A stretch of DNA of 64,000 nucleotides from contig NZ_FXYX01000010.1 in the NCBI RefSeq assembly GCF_900169265.1, forward strand, positions 48,401 through 112,400, read 5' to 3'. Below the pieces are notes generated by a model that saw nothing but the letters and a program-made list of their open reading frames with translations, was not told the DNA's origin and ran no database searches. Positions 25,726 through 34,029 of this stretch are shown in pieces. Within the stretch, counting starts at the first letter, position 1; each line of letters opens with the position of its first letter. Source of the DNA: Brevibacterium iodinum ATCC 49514. Lineage in GTDB: Bacteria; Actinomycetota; Actinomycetes; Actinomycetales; Brevibacteriaceae. A program made the translations under genes and the position numbers.

Positions 25726-26625
25726 ATGGACACAAAGCACATCCGCGCATTCCTCGTCCTCGCTGAGGAACTTCACTTCGGCAGAGCCGCCGAACGACTG
25801 CATATGACCCAACCGCCCCTCAGCCGACTCATCCGAGGTCTGGAGTCCGACATGTCGGCACAGCTGTTCGAACGCAGCACTCGGTCCGTGCGCCTGACTC
25901 CGGCAGGACAGGCGCTCGTCGAACCTGCGCGCGACATCCTCATGAGTCATCGCCTCGCCGACTCAGCAGTGCAGGCAGCCGGGAAAGGCGAGGTCGGACA
26001 TCTGCGCCTGGGATTCACCGGCATCGCGACCCACAAACTCATCGGACGGCTGCTCAAACTGGTCCGCGGGACTCATCCGGGAATCCACCTCAGCCTGCAG
26101 AGCGCCTCCTTCGGGATGCCGGCCATCGACAACGTCGCCGACGGCTCAGTGGACCTCGTCTTCGGCTATTGGCCATTCGTGCCACAGTCGGTCGATACTC
26201 GCGTCGTCGCCCAGGAGTCGCTTGTCGTCGCCATGCACAGTGAGCATGCCCTAGCAGGCCGCGAGTCGGTGTCGATGAGCGAGCTCGAGGGAGAGGAGTT
26301 CATCACGGTGCCGCCGAATCCGGGGTCGACGACGATCGAGCGGCTCTACGAGCTGTCGCAGGCCGCAGGTTTCAACCCCACCGTCATCCAGGTGGCTCCG
26401 GACACGTGGACGATACTCTCGCTCGTCGGCGCGGAGATCGGCTGTTCGGTCACAGTGGCGTCGGTGCCGAAGAACGCCTCCTTCCCCAATATCGCCTTCG
26501 TCCCCCTCAAAGACCCGAAGGGGCCGTTTCCGCTGCTCATGGCATGGCGCAGAGATGACGTCAGTCCTGCCCTCGCCGAGGTGCTTCGACTGGCCGAGCA
26601 GCTGTTCCCCGCCGCTGTCCCGTAG
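25726..26625 (+). CDS. LysR-type transcriptional regulator
   Basis: This regulator has 299 residues. The N-terminal winged helix (2-60) reads HIRAFLVLAEELHFGRAAERLHMTQPPLSRLIRGLE, the CatR/BenM-like form with PPLSR. The effector domain spans about 92-290, with hinge-type strands HLRLGFTGIA and VDLVFGY. A TATAAT hexamer lies at 25642-25647, about 80 bp upstream. It diverges from the CoA-transferase/MFS operon and should activate it when the acid, or its CoA-linked product, binds. Downstream, a histidine-phosphatase-like gene reads the same way but is probably unrelated. Confidence 0.92.
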   Translation: MDTKHIRAFLVLAEELHFGRAAERLHMTQPPLSRLIRGLESDMSAQLFERSTRSVRLTPAGQALVEPARDILMSHRLADSAVQAAGKGEVGHLRLGFTGIATHKLIGRLLKLVRGTHPGIHLSLQSASFGMPAIDNVADGSVDLVFGYWPFVPQSVDTRVVAQESLVVAMHSEHALAGRESVSMSELEGEEFITVPPNPGSTTIERLYELSQAAGFNPTVIQVAPDTWTILSLVGAEIGCSVTVASVPKNASFPNIAFVPLKDPKGPFPLLMAWRRDDVSPALAEVLRLAEQLFPAAVP

Positions 26626-26689
26626 ACTCGTACCAGTAAACGATCGCTCGAACAGTACTTCGGGCTTCACGACGAGGATGTGGTGATTC

Positions 26690-27343
26690 ATGAGTGTGCT
26701 CTATCTGGTCCGGCACGGGCAGGCGTCGTTCGGCACGGATGACTATGACCGGCTCTCCGATCTCGGCAGGAAGCAGAGCCGCACCACCGGTCGCTTCCTC
26801 GCCTCACAAGGACTCGAACCCGATCGCATCATCCACGGTGAGATGCTGCGGCAGCGCCAGACCGCAGAAGGCCTCCTCGCAGGACTCGGCCGCGATATGG
26901 ACGCCCACGTCGACGATGGCTGGAACGAATACGCCGCATGGGAGCTCACCGGCGTGCTCACGGATCTCGATCCGCGCGCTCAGCACGATTCGAAGATCTT
27001 CCAGGGCGAACTCGAGCGCGGTGCCGCCCGGTGGGCCTCGGGTGAGCACGACGAGGACTACACGGAGACCTACAACCAGTTCACGTCACGCGTCGATCGA
27101 GCCCTCGACGAGGCGACCGGTGCGATGAGCTCGGGACAGTCGACGATCGTCGTCTCAAGCGCCGGCGCCATCGCGTGGACCGCGGCCCGACTGATCGGCG
27201 GCGGCTTCGATCAGTGGATGGCCTTCAACCGAGTGACCATCAACACCGGCATCACGAAGATCATCACCGGCCGAGGCGGAACCAGCCTCATCTCGTTCAA
27301 CGACCACGGCCACCAGGATCCGAAGAACGCCACCTACCGCTGA
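26690..27343 (+). CDS. Histidine-phosphatase-superfamily protein lacking the second catalytic His
   Basis: This is a phosphoglycerate-mutase-like protein of 217 residues. The RHG motif with nucleophile His9 is intact (LYLVRHGQASFG), and the acid/phosphate residues appear in GEMLRQRQTAEGL. The second conserved histidine, normally in VVSHGG near the C-terminus, is missing: this protein reads IVVSSAGAIAWTAARL. That His helps bind the phosphate, so activity may be altered or lost, although some actinobacterial members share this change. The closing ITKIITGRGGTSLISFNDHGH is the usual C-terminal strand. The substrate is unknown. Confidence 0.85.
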   Translation: MSVLYLVRHGQASFGTDDYDRLSDLGRKQSRTTGRFLASQGLEPDRIIHGEMLRQRQTAEGLLAGLGRDMDAHVDDGWNEYAAWELTGVLTDLDPRAQHDSKIFQGELERGAARWASGEHDEDYTETYNQFTSRVDRALDEATGAMSSGQSTIVVSSAGAIAWTAARLIGGGFDQWMAFNRVTINTGITKIITGRGGTSLISFNDHGHQDPKNATYR

Positions 27344-27403
27344 GGCGGCGAGGGCCGAACCGGCGAGTCAGCCCGCCGTGGCGACGTAAGCCGAACCGGC
27401 GAG

Positions 27404-28768
27404 TCAGTCGTTCCTGCTCTCTCCTGATCGCCCGTGTTCTGTCCCCGTGGGGATCCCGATCACTACCGGTTCCGCAGGTCCGCAGCATCCGCCTGCGTCC
27501 GATGCGTCAGTCGAACACACGCCGGTCTCAGGCAGGTCGAGCTCGACTCGGTCCGCAGCTTCCAGGTCCCCCGCGATCGCTGCGACGACGGAACGGACCT
27601 GCTCGTAACCGGTGTACATGAGGAACGTCGGGGCCCGCCCGTAGGACTTCATGCCCACGATGTAGAAATTCGGCTCCGGATGCCCCAACACCCGGGCACC
27701 ATGCGGAGGGACCGTTCCGCAGCTGTGATACTCGGGATCGATGAGCGGCCCCAACTGCTGCGGAGCTTCGACAACCGGGTCGAGGTCCAACCGGATCTCG
27801 CGCAGGAATCCCAGGTCCGGACGGAAGCCGGTGGCGGGAACGACCCGATCGGCGTGGAGCGTCACCGACTCACCGCCGGTCTCGGCAGCCACGGTGCCAC
27901 CACCGTCGGCGGCGAACCCGGTGATCGTCGTGGAGGCATGCACATCGATGGCCCCGTCTTCGACAAGACGGCGGAGCCGCGCGCCCAGGGCTCCGCGAGC
28001 CGGCAGACCGTCCTGGTCCTCCCCACCGTAGACGGATGCCGGGTCTGCGCGCCTGAGCACCCAGCCGATTCGCGTGCCCGGCACTTCCGCGCGCAGCTCC
28101 GCCAGTGCCAAGAGCGTGTTCGCCGCCGAATGCCCTCCACCGACGACAAGAGTCCGCCTCCCGGCGAAATGCTCACGGTCACGGCCGGTCACATCGGGCA
28201 GAGGCGAGGTGACGAACCCGCTGCGACGAGCCTCGACTTCGCCGGGCGCTGCGAGCCCGGACTGCCCGATCGGATTCGGGCTCTCCCATGTCCCCGAAGC
28301 GTCGATGACCGCCCTGACCTGGAAGTCCGCCGTAGTTCCATCGGAGTTCTGAGTGCGAACAAGAAAGGGAGTCGATTCACGCTGCGCGGTGCCGGTCCGG
28401 TCCAGTCCGACTCGGCTCACTGCCACAACCCGGGTATCGGTGAGGATGGCGTCCCGGAGTCCATCTGTCTCGGCCAGCGGAATGAGATAGTCCCGGATGA
28501 GTTCGTCTCCTGTGGGCAGGTGCTCGCCGTCGGGTTCCTGCCAACTGGTGGACGCCAGCAGGCTGCGGGCCGCGACGTCGATGTTGTATTTCCACGGAGA
28601 GAACAAACCGATATGACCCCATTCGGCCACTGCCGCCGCGACGGACGATCCCACTTCGAGGACGAGCGGTCGGATCCCACGTCGGACCAGCTGGGCCGCG
28701 GCCGCGAGGCCGACGGGACCGGAACCGATCACGGCGACCGGCAGATCTGCGAGCGCGAAATCAGTCAT
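27404..28768 (-). CDS. ars-operon FAD/NAD(P)-binding oxidoreductase with Cys-rich tail
   Basis: This is a two-dinucleotide-fold flavoprotein of 454 residues. FAD binds at AVIGSGPVGLAAAAQLV and NAD(P)H at TLVVGGGHSAANTLLAL, and a third conserved segment is VPATGFRPDLGFLREIRLDLD. It resembles flavin-monooxygenase or thioredoxin-reductase-like proteins often found in actinobacterial ars operons (ArsO-like). The C-terminus carries a cysteine cluster, VCSTDASDAGGCCGPAEP, that could bind arsenite or relay electrons. ATG 28768 lies within the 3' end of arsC (8-bp overlap); an upstream extension to 28972 is not protein-like. It probably supports arsenic reduction, oxidation or thiol recycling. Confidence 0.8.
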   Translation of the reverse strand: MTDFALADLPVAVIGSGPVGLAAAAQLVRRGIRPLVLEVGSSVAAAVAEWGHIGLFSPWKYNIDVAARSLLASTSWQEPDGEHLPTGDELIRDYLIPLAETDGLRDAILTDTRVVAVSRVGLDRTGTAQRESTPFLVRTQNSDGTTADFQVRAVIDASGTWESPNPIGQSGLAAPGEVEARRSGFVTSPLPDVTGRDREHFAGRRTLVVGGGHSAANTLLALAELRAEVPGTRIGWVLRRADPASVYGGEDQDGLPARGALGARLRRLVEDGAIDVHASTTITGFAADGGGTVAAETGGESVTLHADRVVPATGFRPDLGFLREIRLDLDPVVEAPQQLGPLIDPEYHSCGTVPPHGARVLGHPEPNFYIVGMKSYGRAPTFLMYTGYEQVRSVVAAIAGDLEAADRVELDLPETGVCSTDASDAGGCCGPAEPVVIGIPTGTEHGRSGESRND

Positions 28769-29243
28769 TGGGAGCCGCCTCGGCGATGGGGTTCGACGTG
28801 GTCGTCGACTGTGTGGATTTCGTCCCTGCATCGGGGGCGAGATCGACGATGAGGGCTTCGACTCGTGTCCGGATCTCATCACGGATTCGGCGCACCGATT
28901 CCAGGCCCTGACCTGCGGGATCGTCGAGAACCCAGTCTTCGTATCGTTTGCCGGGGAAGATCGGGCACGCATCGCCGCAGCCCATCGTGATCACGACGTC
29001 CGAGGTGCGCACGGTATCTGCGTCGAGCAGAGTGGGGCTGTTGCGGGTGATGTCGATGCCGAGCTCCCGCATAGCATCGACTGCGACGGGATTGATCGAC
29101 TCGGCCGGTGCGCTTCCGGCGGACCGCACTTCGATGTCTCCCCCGCCCAGTTCCCGAAGGAATCCGGCCGCCATCTGGGACCTGCCGGCGTTGTGCACAC
29201 AGACGAAGAGGACACTCGGCTTTGGCGTTGGTGTGAGACTCAT
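28761..29243 (-). CDS. arsC: Arsenate reductase, low-MW-phosphatase fold (mycothiol-linked type)
   Basis: This enzyme reduces As(V) to As(III) for export. At 160 residues it has the LMW-PTPase P-loop CVHNAGR (Cys15, Arg21) at the N-terminus. The acid loop follows in YEDWVLDDPAGQG. The other cysteines are close together in TMGCGDACPIFPGKRYEDW (Cys89, Cys93), the pattern seen in corynebacterial and mycobacterial ArsC. Those use mycothiol and mycoredoxin rather than the thioredoxin-coupled spacing of S. aureus ArsC. ATG 29243 overlaps the acr3 stop by 4 bp. The C-terminal ~25 residues are a Thr/Ser-rich tail. Confidence 0.93.
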   Translation of the reverse strand: MSLTPTPKPSVLFVCVHNAGRSQMAAGFLRELGGGDIEVRSAGSAPAESINPVAVDAMRELGIDITRNSPTLLDADTVRTSDVVITMGCGDACPIFPGKRYEDWVLDDPAGQGLESVRRIRDEIRTRVEALIVDLAPDAGTKSTQSTTTSNPIAEAAPND

Positions 29244-30337
29244 GCTCGATTCGCTCCTTGAACAGAGGGTGAGGGGAAGAAACGGGGTCGCGCCCAAAGC
29301 GCGACATAGACGAGGGCGACGAGGATGGGCACCTCGATGAGCGGGCCGACGACTCCGGCGAGCGCCTGCCCCGAGGCGACGCCGTACGTCCCGATCGCCA
29401 CTGCGATGGCGAGTTCGAAGTTGTTGCCGGCAGCGGTGAATGCCAGGGTCGTCGTCTTCTCATAGCCCAGGTTCAGGGCTCTGCCGATGACCATCCCGAC
29501 AGCGAAGACGACGATGAAGTAGACGAGCAGAGGCAGGGCGATGCGGGCGACATTGCCCGGGTGAGAGGTGATCTCGTCACCTTGGAAGGCGAAGAGCACG
29601 ACGATAGTGAACAGCAGTCCGTACAGCGCCCACGGCCCGACCTTCGGGAGGAAGCGATCTTCATACCACTGACGCCCCTTCGCCTTCTCCCCCACCGTGC
29701 GTGTGAGGAAGCCGGCGAGAAGCGGGATTCCGAGGAAGACGAGGACGCTCGCGGTGATCGCCCAGAAGGAGAACTCGCTGCTCGTCGTCGGCAGCCCCAG
29801 CAGATTCGGCAGCCACTGCAGATAGAACCAGCCGAGGAGACCGAATGCGAGAACTTGGAACACGGAGTTGACGGCCACGAGCACGACGGCGGCCTCGCGG
29901 TCGCCACACGCGAGGTCGTTCCAGATGAGGACCATGGCGATGCACCTGGCCAGCCCGACGATGATCAGTCCGGTGCGATATTCGGGCAGGTCGGGAAGGA
30001 AGAGCCAGGCGAGCGCGAACATGAACGCCGGAGCTGCCAACCAGTTGATGACCAAGGAGGTGATCATGAGCTTCTTGTCGGCCAGCACGTGCCCGGTCTC
30101 GTTGTACCGGACCTTGGCGAGCACCGGAAACATCATCACCAGGAGGCCGATGGCGATCGGCAGGGAGACGTCGGCGACCTTGACCGAGTCCAGAGCCTCG
30201 GCGAGACCGGGCACGAGCCTGCCCAACACCAGGCCCAGGGCCATGGCACCGATGATCCACAGCGGCAGGAATCGGTCCAGCGTCGACATCTTCGCCGCCA
30301 CCGGTGATTCAGCGTTGGAAGTCTCCGTGGAATGCAT
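29240..30337 (-). CDS. arsB: Arsenite efflux permease, ACR3 family
   Basis: This ten-helix membrane carrier of 365 residues extrudes arsenite, driven by the proton gradient. The conserved cysteine of ACR3 proteins is in GLARCIAMVLIWNDLACGD (TM4), and the conserved glutamate is in AAGNNFELAIAVAIGTYG. ATG 30337 follows GAGGGGG; the open frame to 30430 lies in the promoter region. It is the first gene of the acr3-arsC-flavoprotein operon and diverges from arsR. The family is ACR3 rather than classical ArsB, although arsB is the symbol usually given. Confidence 0.94.
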   Translation of the reverse strand: MHSTETSNAESPVAAKMSTLDRFLPLWIIGAMALGLVLGRLVPGLAEALDSVKVADVSLPIAIGLLVMMFPVLAKVRYNETGHVLADKKLMITSLVINWLAAPAFMFALAWLFLPDLPEYRTGLIIVGLARCIAMVLIWNDLACGDREAAVVLVAVNSVFQVLAFGLLGWFYLQWLPNLLGLPTTSSEFSFWAITASVLVFLGIPLLAGFLTRTVGEKAKGRQWYEDRFLPKVGPWALYGLLFTIVVLFAFQGDEITSHPGNVARIALPLLVYFIVVFAVGMVIGRALNLGYEKTTTLAFTAAGNNFELAIAVAIGTYGVASGQALAGVVGPLIEVPILVALVYVALWARPRFFPSPSVQGANRA

Positions 30338-30421
30338 GGTCCCCCTCGAGGTGCGAGTCGGTTCTGCGCCGCGCTGACATGCCGGCGCATTGAAGTTCAT
30401 CGATACGATAGGACCACAAGG

Positions 30422-30439
30422 CATCGACAAATGTCAATG
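30422..30439. promoter_or_regulatory. ArsR operator candidate
   Basis: CATCGACA-AA-TGTCAATG is an inverted repeat with seven of eight pairs matched, 18 bp upstream of the arsR ATG and in the gap shared with acr3. Its half-site style (TGTCAAT) resembles SmtB/ArsR-type operators, so arsenite should release repression of both directions. Confidence 0.55.
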
Positions 30440-30457
30440 TATGGGCATAATGGAGGA

Positions 30458-30808
30458 ATGACCACACAGCCCGCGCTCTCTCCGACCGAGGCGGACGTCT
30501 GCTGCCCGTCGCTGACTGTTTCGCCGTTGAGCCTCGATGATGCTCAGGACTTTGCGCGCATTCTCAAGTCACTGGCCGACCCGACCCGGTTGCGTCTGGT
30601 CTCCCTCATCGCCGGGCACGAGCAACAGGAAGCATGCGTCTGCGATCTCACCGAACCCGTCGGTCTCGGACAGCCGACCGTCTCCCACCATCTGAAGATC
30701 CTCGTCGACGCAGGAGTCCTCCGGCGGGAGAAGCGCGGCGTCTGGTCGTACTACTCCCTCGAGGCCGCCACATTGAACCGTCTCTCCGAATTCCTCTCCC
30801 CCGGCTGA
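30458..30808 (+). CDS. arsR: Arsenite-responsive ArsR repressor
   Basis: This winged-helix repressor has 116 residues. The DNA-binding region includes RILKSLADPTRLRLVSLIAGHE and LGQPTVSHHLKILVDAGVLRREKRG. Metal ligands are likely the CC pair near the N-terminus (EADVCCPSLTV) together with the cysteines of EACVCDLTEP. This differs from the ELCVCDL CxC of plasmid R773 ArsR and looks more like corynebacterial ArsR. ATG 30458 has a perfect GGAGGA site. It is divergent from the acr3 operon. Confidence 0.93.
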   Translation: MTTQPALSPTEADVCCPSLTVSPLSLDDAQDFARILKSLADPTRLRLVSLIAGHEQQEACVCDLTEPVGLGQPTVSHHLKILVDAGVLRREKRGVWSYYSLEAATLNRLSEFLSPG

Positions 30809-30850
30809 GGCGGCGCACGGGTAGGACTCTTTCGCCGAGGCGACCTGGCC

Positions 30851-31055
30851 CTACCGCTGCCGGTGGACGTGCGCCACGGCTTCGGCGCGACTGCGCACGC
30901 CGAGCTTGCGGTAGAGCGCGGACAACCGGTTCTTCAGCGTCCCGGACACCACTCCGTGTGCTCTCAGTCAGCAGCTTCGCCGCTATCGACGCACGCCCCT
31001 GGAAGACATAGTGCAGGCTGCGCACGACGTCGGGGCGCCACCTCAGCCGGACTGA
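30851..31055 (-). pseudogene. Remnant of a LuxR-type helix-turn-helix C-terminus
   Basis: The minus strand ends with SGTLKNRLSALYRKLGVRSR followed by AEAVAHVHRQR and a stop. This is the recognition helix and dimer helix of a NarL/LuxR domain. Upstream in a different frame is ASIAAKLLTEST, which would be the preceding helix of the same domain, so a frameshift splits it. No receiver or other domain precedes it. It lies just downstream of the CitB-type regulator gene and may be a dead copy of another regulator. Confidence 0.55.
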
Positions 31056-31064
31056 CACGGCCCC

Positions 31065-31766
31065 TCACACCCACCGATACTCGTACTCGGGCCGCCCCGG
31101 AGTCCCGTGCCGAGGTTGCTTGATCGCCTGCTTCGTCGAGACGAGGTGCTCCAAGTACCGACGGACGGTGACCCTGGACAGTTCAAGCCGACTCCCCACC
31201 TCGGTGGCGGAGACCGGGACTGCGGAATCGCGAACGAAGGCAGACACTGCCTCCAAGGTCTCGGCGATGAGCCCTTTGGGCAGGGTCGTCGACGACACCG
31301 ACCGCAGAGCTGAGAGCGCATTGTCCACCGAAGCCTGAGTCGCCAACGAACCCGATCCGCTGAGTCCGCGCCGGAACTCCCGCTGGTTCTCCAGCTTCTC
31401 CCGGAACGACGCGAAGGTGAATGGCTTGATGAGGTATTGCGTGATACCCGACGAGATCGCCGACCGGATGACCTGCAGGTGCCGCACCGCGGTGATCGCG
31501 ATGATGTCGACGTCCTGACCGCGCGAGTTCAGCCGCCCCGCCACCTCGAGGCCATGAGAATCCGTGAGGTTCATATCGAGTAAGACGATATCGACTGGCG
31601 TCCCGGCCGCGGCGAGTTCGTCGAAGCGTTCGATCGCCTCGTGCCCACCCAGGCACGTTCCGCCGACCTCGAACCCAGGAATCCGGGCCACGAAGTCCGC
31701 ATGCGCCTGCGCCGTCGTCGGGTCGTCTTCGACGATGAGGACCCGCAGCGCGGCATCATCGCTCAC
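31065..31766 (-). CDS. CitB/DcuR-type response regulator
   Basis: This response regulator has 233 residues. Receiver motifs are VLIVEDDPTTAQAHADFV, phospho-Asp in DIVLLDMNLTDSHGLEVAG and Lys in QYLIKPFTFASF. The C-terminal half (about 155-233) is the CitB-type helix-turn-helix, SATEVGSRLELSRVTVRRYLEHL, with the short basic end TPGRPEYEYRWV. I chose GTG 31766, which has AAGGAG seven bases upstream and begins right at the receiver. It overlaps the kinase gene by 11 bp. Systems of this type switch on uptake of C4-dicarboxylates or citrate, and the only such carrier gene in the window is dctA at 37.3 kb. Confidence 0.92.
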   Translation of the reverse strand: MSDDAALRVLIVEDDPTTAQAHADFVARIPGFEVGGTCLGGHEAIERFDELAAAGTPVDIVLLDMNLTDSHGLEVAGRLNSRGQDVDIIAITAVRHLQVIRSAISSGITQYLIKPFTFASFREKLENQREFRRGLSGSGSLATQASVDNALSALRSVSSTTLPKGLIAETLEAVSAFVRDSAVPVSATEVGSRLELSRVTVRRYLEHLVSTKQAIKQPRHGTPGRPEYEYRWV

Positions 31767-33489
31767 GTGAGTCTCCTTCGGCCCGATCCTGACTCGAATC
31801 CTCACCATCAGTGGTGTGGTTCTCCGAAGAATCGTAGTCGCCGACCGCGGCGATGTCCCGCAGCGGAAGCGTCACCGTGAAGATCGCACCGCCATCGGAA
31901 TCGACATCGATATGTCCGCCGAGGCGGCTCACCGCCTGTCTGACCAAGACGAGCCCGAATCCGTGCCGTCCCACACCCCCGACCTCAGGTTTCGCCGAGG
32001 CGCCGAGGTGGAAGAGCGCATCGACGTCCTCCCCCACAACTCCGGCTCCGGAATCCGCGATGGTGATGATGAGCTCCCCGTCAGCGGCGACGAAGTCCGC
32101 CCACACATGCTTCTCAACCGAGTCCGCGACCGCGTCGAAGGCATTGTCGAGGAGGTTGCCGGCAACGGTGACGAGGTCGCGAGCGTCGAGTCGTTCGGGA
32201 GGGAGTTCGCCGGTGGCCGTGACGGTGAGTTCGATGCCGCGCTCATTGGCCTGCGCGGCCTTGCCGATCATGAGCGCGGTGATGAATGGTTCGTCGAGGG
32301 AGGCCACGAAGGAATCCGTCAGCCGCTGTGATTCTTGCTCATCCTTGACCGTGAAGTCCAGCGCCTCCTGCACCCGACCGAGTTCGATGAGCGTGGAGAC
32401 CGTGTGCAAACGGTTGGCATGTTCGTGGGTCTGGGCGCGCAGGGCTTCGGACAGAGTGGTCATCGTCGCCAGCTCCCCGGTGAGCTCCTGGATGTCCGTG
32501 CGATCGCGCAGGGTCGCGACCGTTCCGCCCTCGTCTCGCCCGCCGCGCGGCTGACGCGCCTGTTTCTGGCTGATGACGAGGACGCGATCCTCGGTGAAGT
32601 GGATTTCGTCGACCGCGACCCGACCGGTCGCAAGAAGGTCGCGGACGGATTCGGGCAGGGCCACCTCGGCGAGGGAGATCGGCGTCGATTCCTCCACCTT
32701 GGGCAGACCGAGCAGGGACGCGGCCTCATCGTTGTAGAGGACGAGCCGACCGGAATCGTCGGCGAGGATGAGACCTTCGCGCAGGGAATGCAGAGCCGAA
32801 TCGTAGAACGCGAACAGCCGACGCAGCTCCTCGGGACCGTAGCCGAGGGTGACTCGGCGCAGGTAGCGGGCGAGCAGCCAGGAGCCGAGTCCGCCGAGGG
32901 CGAGCGCGGCCAGGCCGACGAGGATGATCTGCGGCAGGGAGGCCGCCTGCGCGACCGACAGGGTCTCGAGAGTCACGCCGACGGCGACCATGGCAGTGAC
33001 CTCGCCATCGGCGTCCGTGATAGGCACGATCGCGCGCACCGAAGGCCCGAGCGTGCCCACGTACTCTTCAGTCTGGGTCTGCCCTGCCCGGGCTTTTGCA
33101 GTGCTCCCGAGGTAGGTCTTGCCCAGCTGATCTGGGTCGGGGTGGGTGTAGCGGGTACCGTCGCGGTCCATGATCGTCACGAAATCCACCTCGGCGAAAT
33201 CGATGACGGTCAGTGCATATGGCTGCAACCGAGCGGAGGGATCGTCCCCGGTCACAGCCTCGGTGACAAAGGGATCGTGGGCCAGCGTCTCGGCGATGGA
33301 CAGCACCCGTTCGCCGGCAGCGTGCCGAATGTTGTTCAGCGTCGTCACGTAGCTCGTCACCGACAGGGCGGTGCAGACCATGACGATGAGGACGAGCTGG
33401 ACGAGGAAGAGTCGCCTTGCCAGGGTTCCGCCTCGGCGAGCCCGGAATCGCCCCCGGCCCCGCCGTGGAGGGGCCGGGAGGGACGCCAT
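31756..33489 (-). CDS. CitA/DcuS-type sensor histidine kinase
   Basis: This is a sensor kinase of 577 residues for extracellular carboxylates. TM1 is about 24-46 and TM2 about 185-205, enclosing an extracytoplasmic PAS (PDC-like) domain that includes DFVTIMDRDGTRYTHPDP, GKTYLGSTAKA and VRAIVPITDADGEVTAMVAVG. A cytoplasmic PAS follows (LREGLILADDSGRLVLYNDEA). The phospho-His lies in RAQTHEHANRLHTVSTLIELG, the form used by this subfamily, and the ATPase domain shows GNLLDNAFDAV and GHGFGLVLVRQAV. Its stop overlaps the regulator start. The DoxX-like gene upstream shares a single base with it (TAATG). Confidence 0.94.
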   Translation of the reverse strand: MASLPAPPRRGRGRFRARRGGTLARRLFLVQLVLIVMVCTALSVTSYVTTLNNIRHAAGERVLSIAETLAHDPFVTEAVTGDDPSARLQPYALTVIDFAEVDFVTIMDRDGTRYTHPDPDQLGKTYLGSTAKARAGQTQTEEYVGTLGPSVRAIVPITDADGEVTAMVAVGVTLETLSVAQAASLPQIILVGLAALALGGLGSWLLARYLRRVTLGYGPEELRRLFAFYDSALHSLREGLILADDSGRLVLYNDEAASLLGLPKVEESTPISLAEVALPESVRDLLATGRVAVDEIHFTEDRVLVISQKQARQPRGGRDEGGTVATLRDRTDIQELTGELATMTTLSEALRAQTHEHANRLHTVSTLIELGRVQEALDFTVKDEQESQRLTDSFVASLDEPFITALMIGKAAQANERGIELTVTATGELPPERLDARDLVTVAGNLLDNAFDAVADSVEKHVWADFVAADGELIITIADSGAGVVGEDVDALFHLGASAKPEVGGVGRHGFGLVLVRQAVSRLGGHIDVDSDGGAIFTVTLPLRDIAAVGDYDSSENHTTDGEDSSQDRAEGDSRER

Positions 33490-33917
33490 TACTTCTTAAC
33501 GCTCTTCTTTTTCTTCTTGCTGCCGCCGGAGATGAGGAGGGCCAAGCCGATTGCGGCCAGCCAAGTGTCCTTGGCCACTGCGGTGCCGTCCTCGGACGGG
33601 CGGATGCCGTCGTCCTTGGTCATCGAATCGATGGAGAAGTAGTTCGCGACGAGGCCGGCGGCGAAGGTCGTCAGCGCGGCACCGGCGATGCGGGTAGGCA
33701 CGAACGGCAGCAGCAGGGCGGAGCCGACGGCGATCTCACCGTAGGACAGGAACTTCCCGAACTGGGCGGGGGTCATGTTCTCGACCATGGGCACACCGTT
33801 GGCGGCCATCTGCTGGAGTCCGGCCGCGGATTCCTCGTCGAGACCGAGCTTGCCGATGCCCGAATTGAGGATGAATGCGCCGGGAACTGCGCGCAGAAGT
33901 GCGGTGCTGAGTTTCAT
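33489..33917 (-). CDS. DoxX-like small membrane protein
   Basis: This protein of 142 residues has four hydrophobic segments and the DoxX-like start LLRAVPGAFILNSGIGKLGLDEESAAG, then FLSYGEIAVGSALLLPFVPTRIAGAAL. It ends with a basic tail of Lys residues (GGSKKKKKSVKK), likely cytoplasmic. DoxX-type proteins are often linked to redox or quinone-related membrane functions, but no specific role can be given. The gene ends exactly at the kinase start and may be co-transcribed with the CitAB-type system. Confidence 0.75.
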   Translation of the reverse strand: MKLSTALLRAVPGAFILNSGIGKLGLDEESAAGLQQMAANGVPMVENMTPAQFGKFLSYGEIAVGSALLLPFVPTRIAGAALTTFAAGLVANYFSIDSMTKDDGIRPSEDGTAVAKDTWLAAIGLALLISGGSKKKKKSVKK

Positions 33918-34029
33918 ATCCTGCTCCTTTGTAATCGGATCGTCACTGAGCCAAGACTATCCGTGAGGGCGCAGGCACGCCACAGCTCACGCCCCGCAGC
34001 GTGGATCGGGAACAGCCAGAGGGGAAGAT

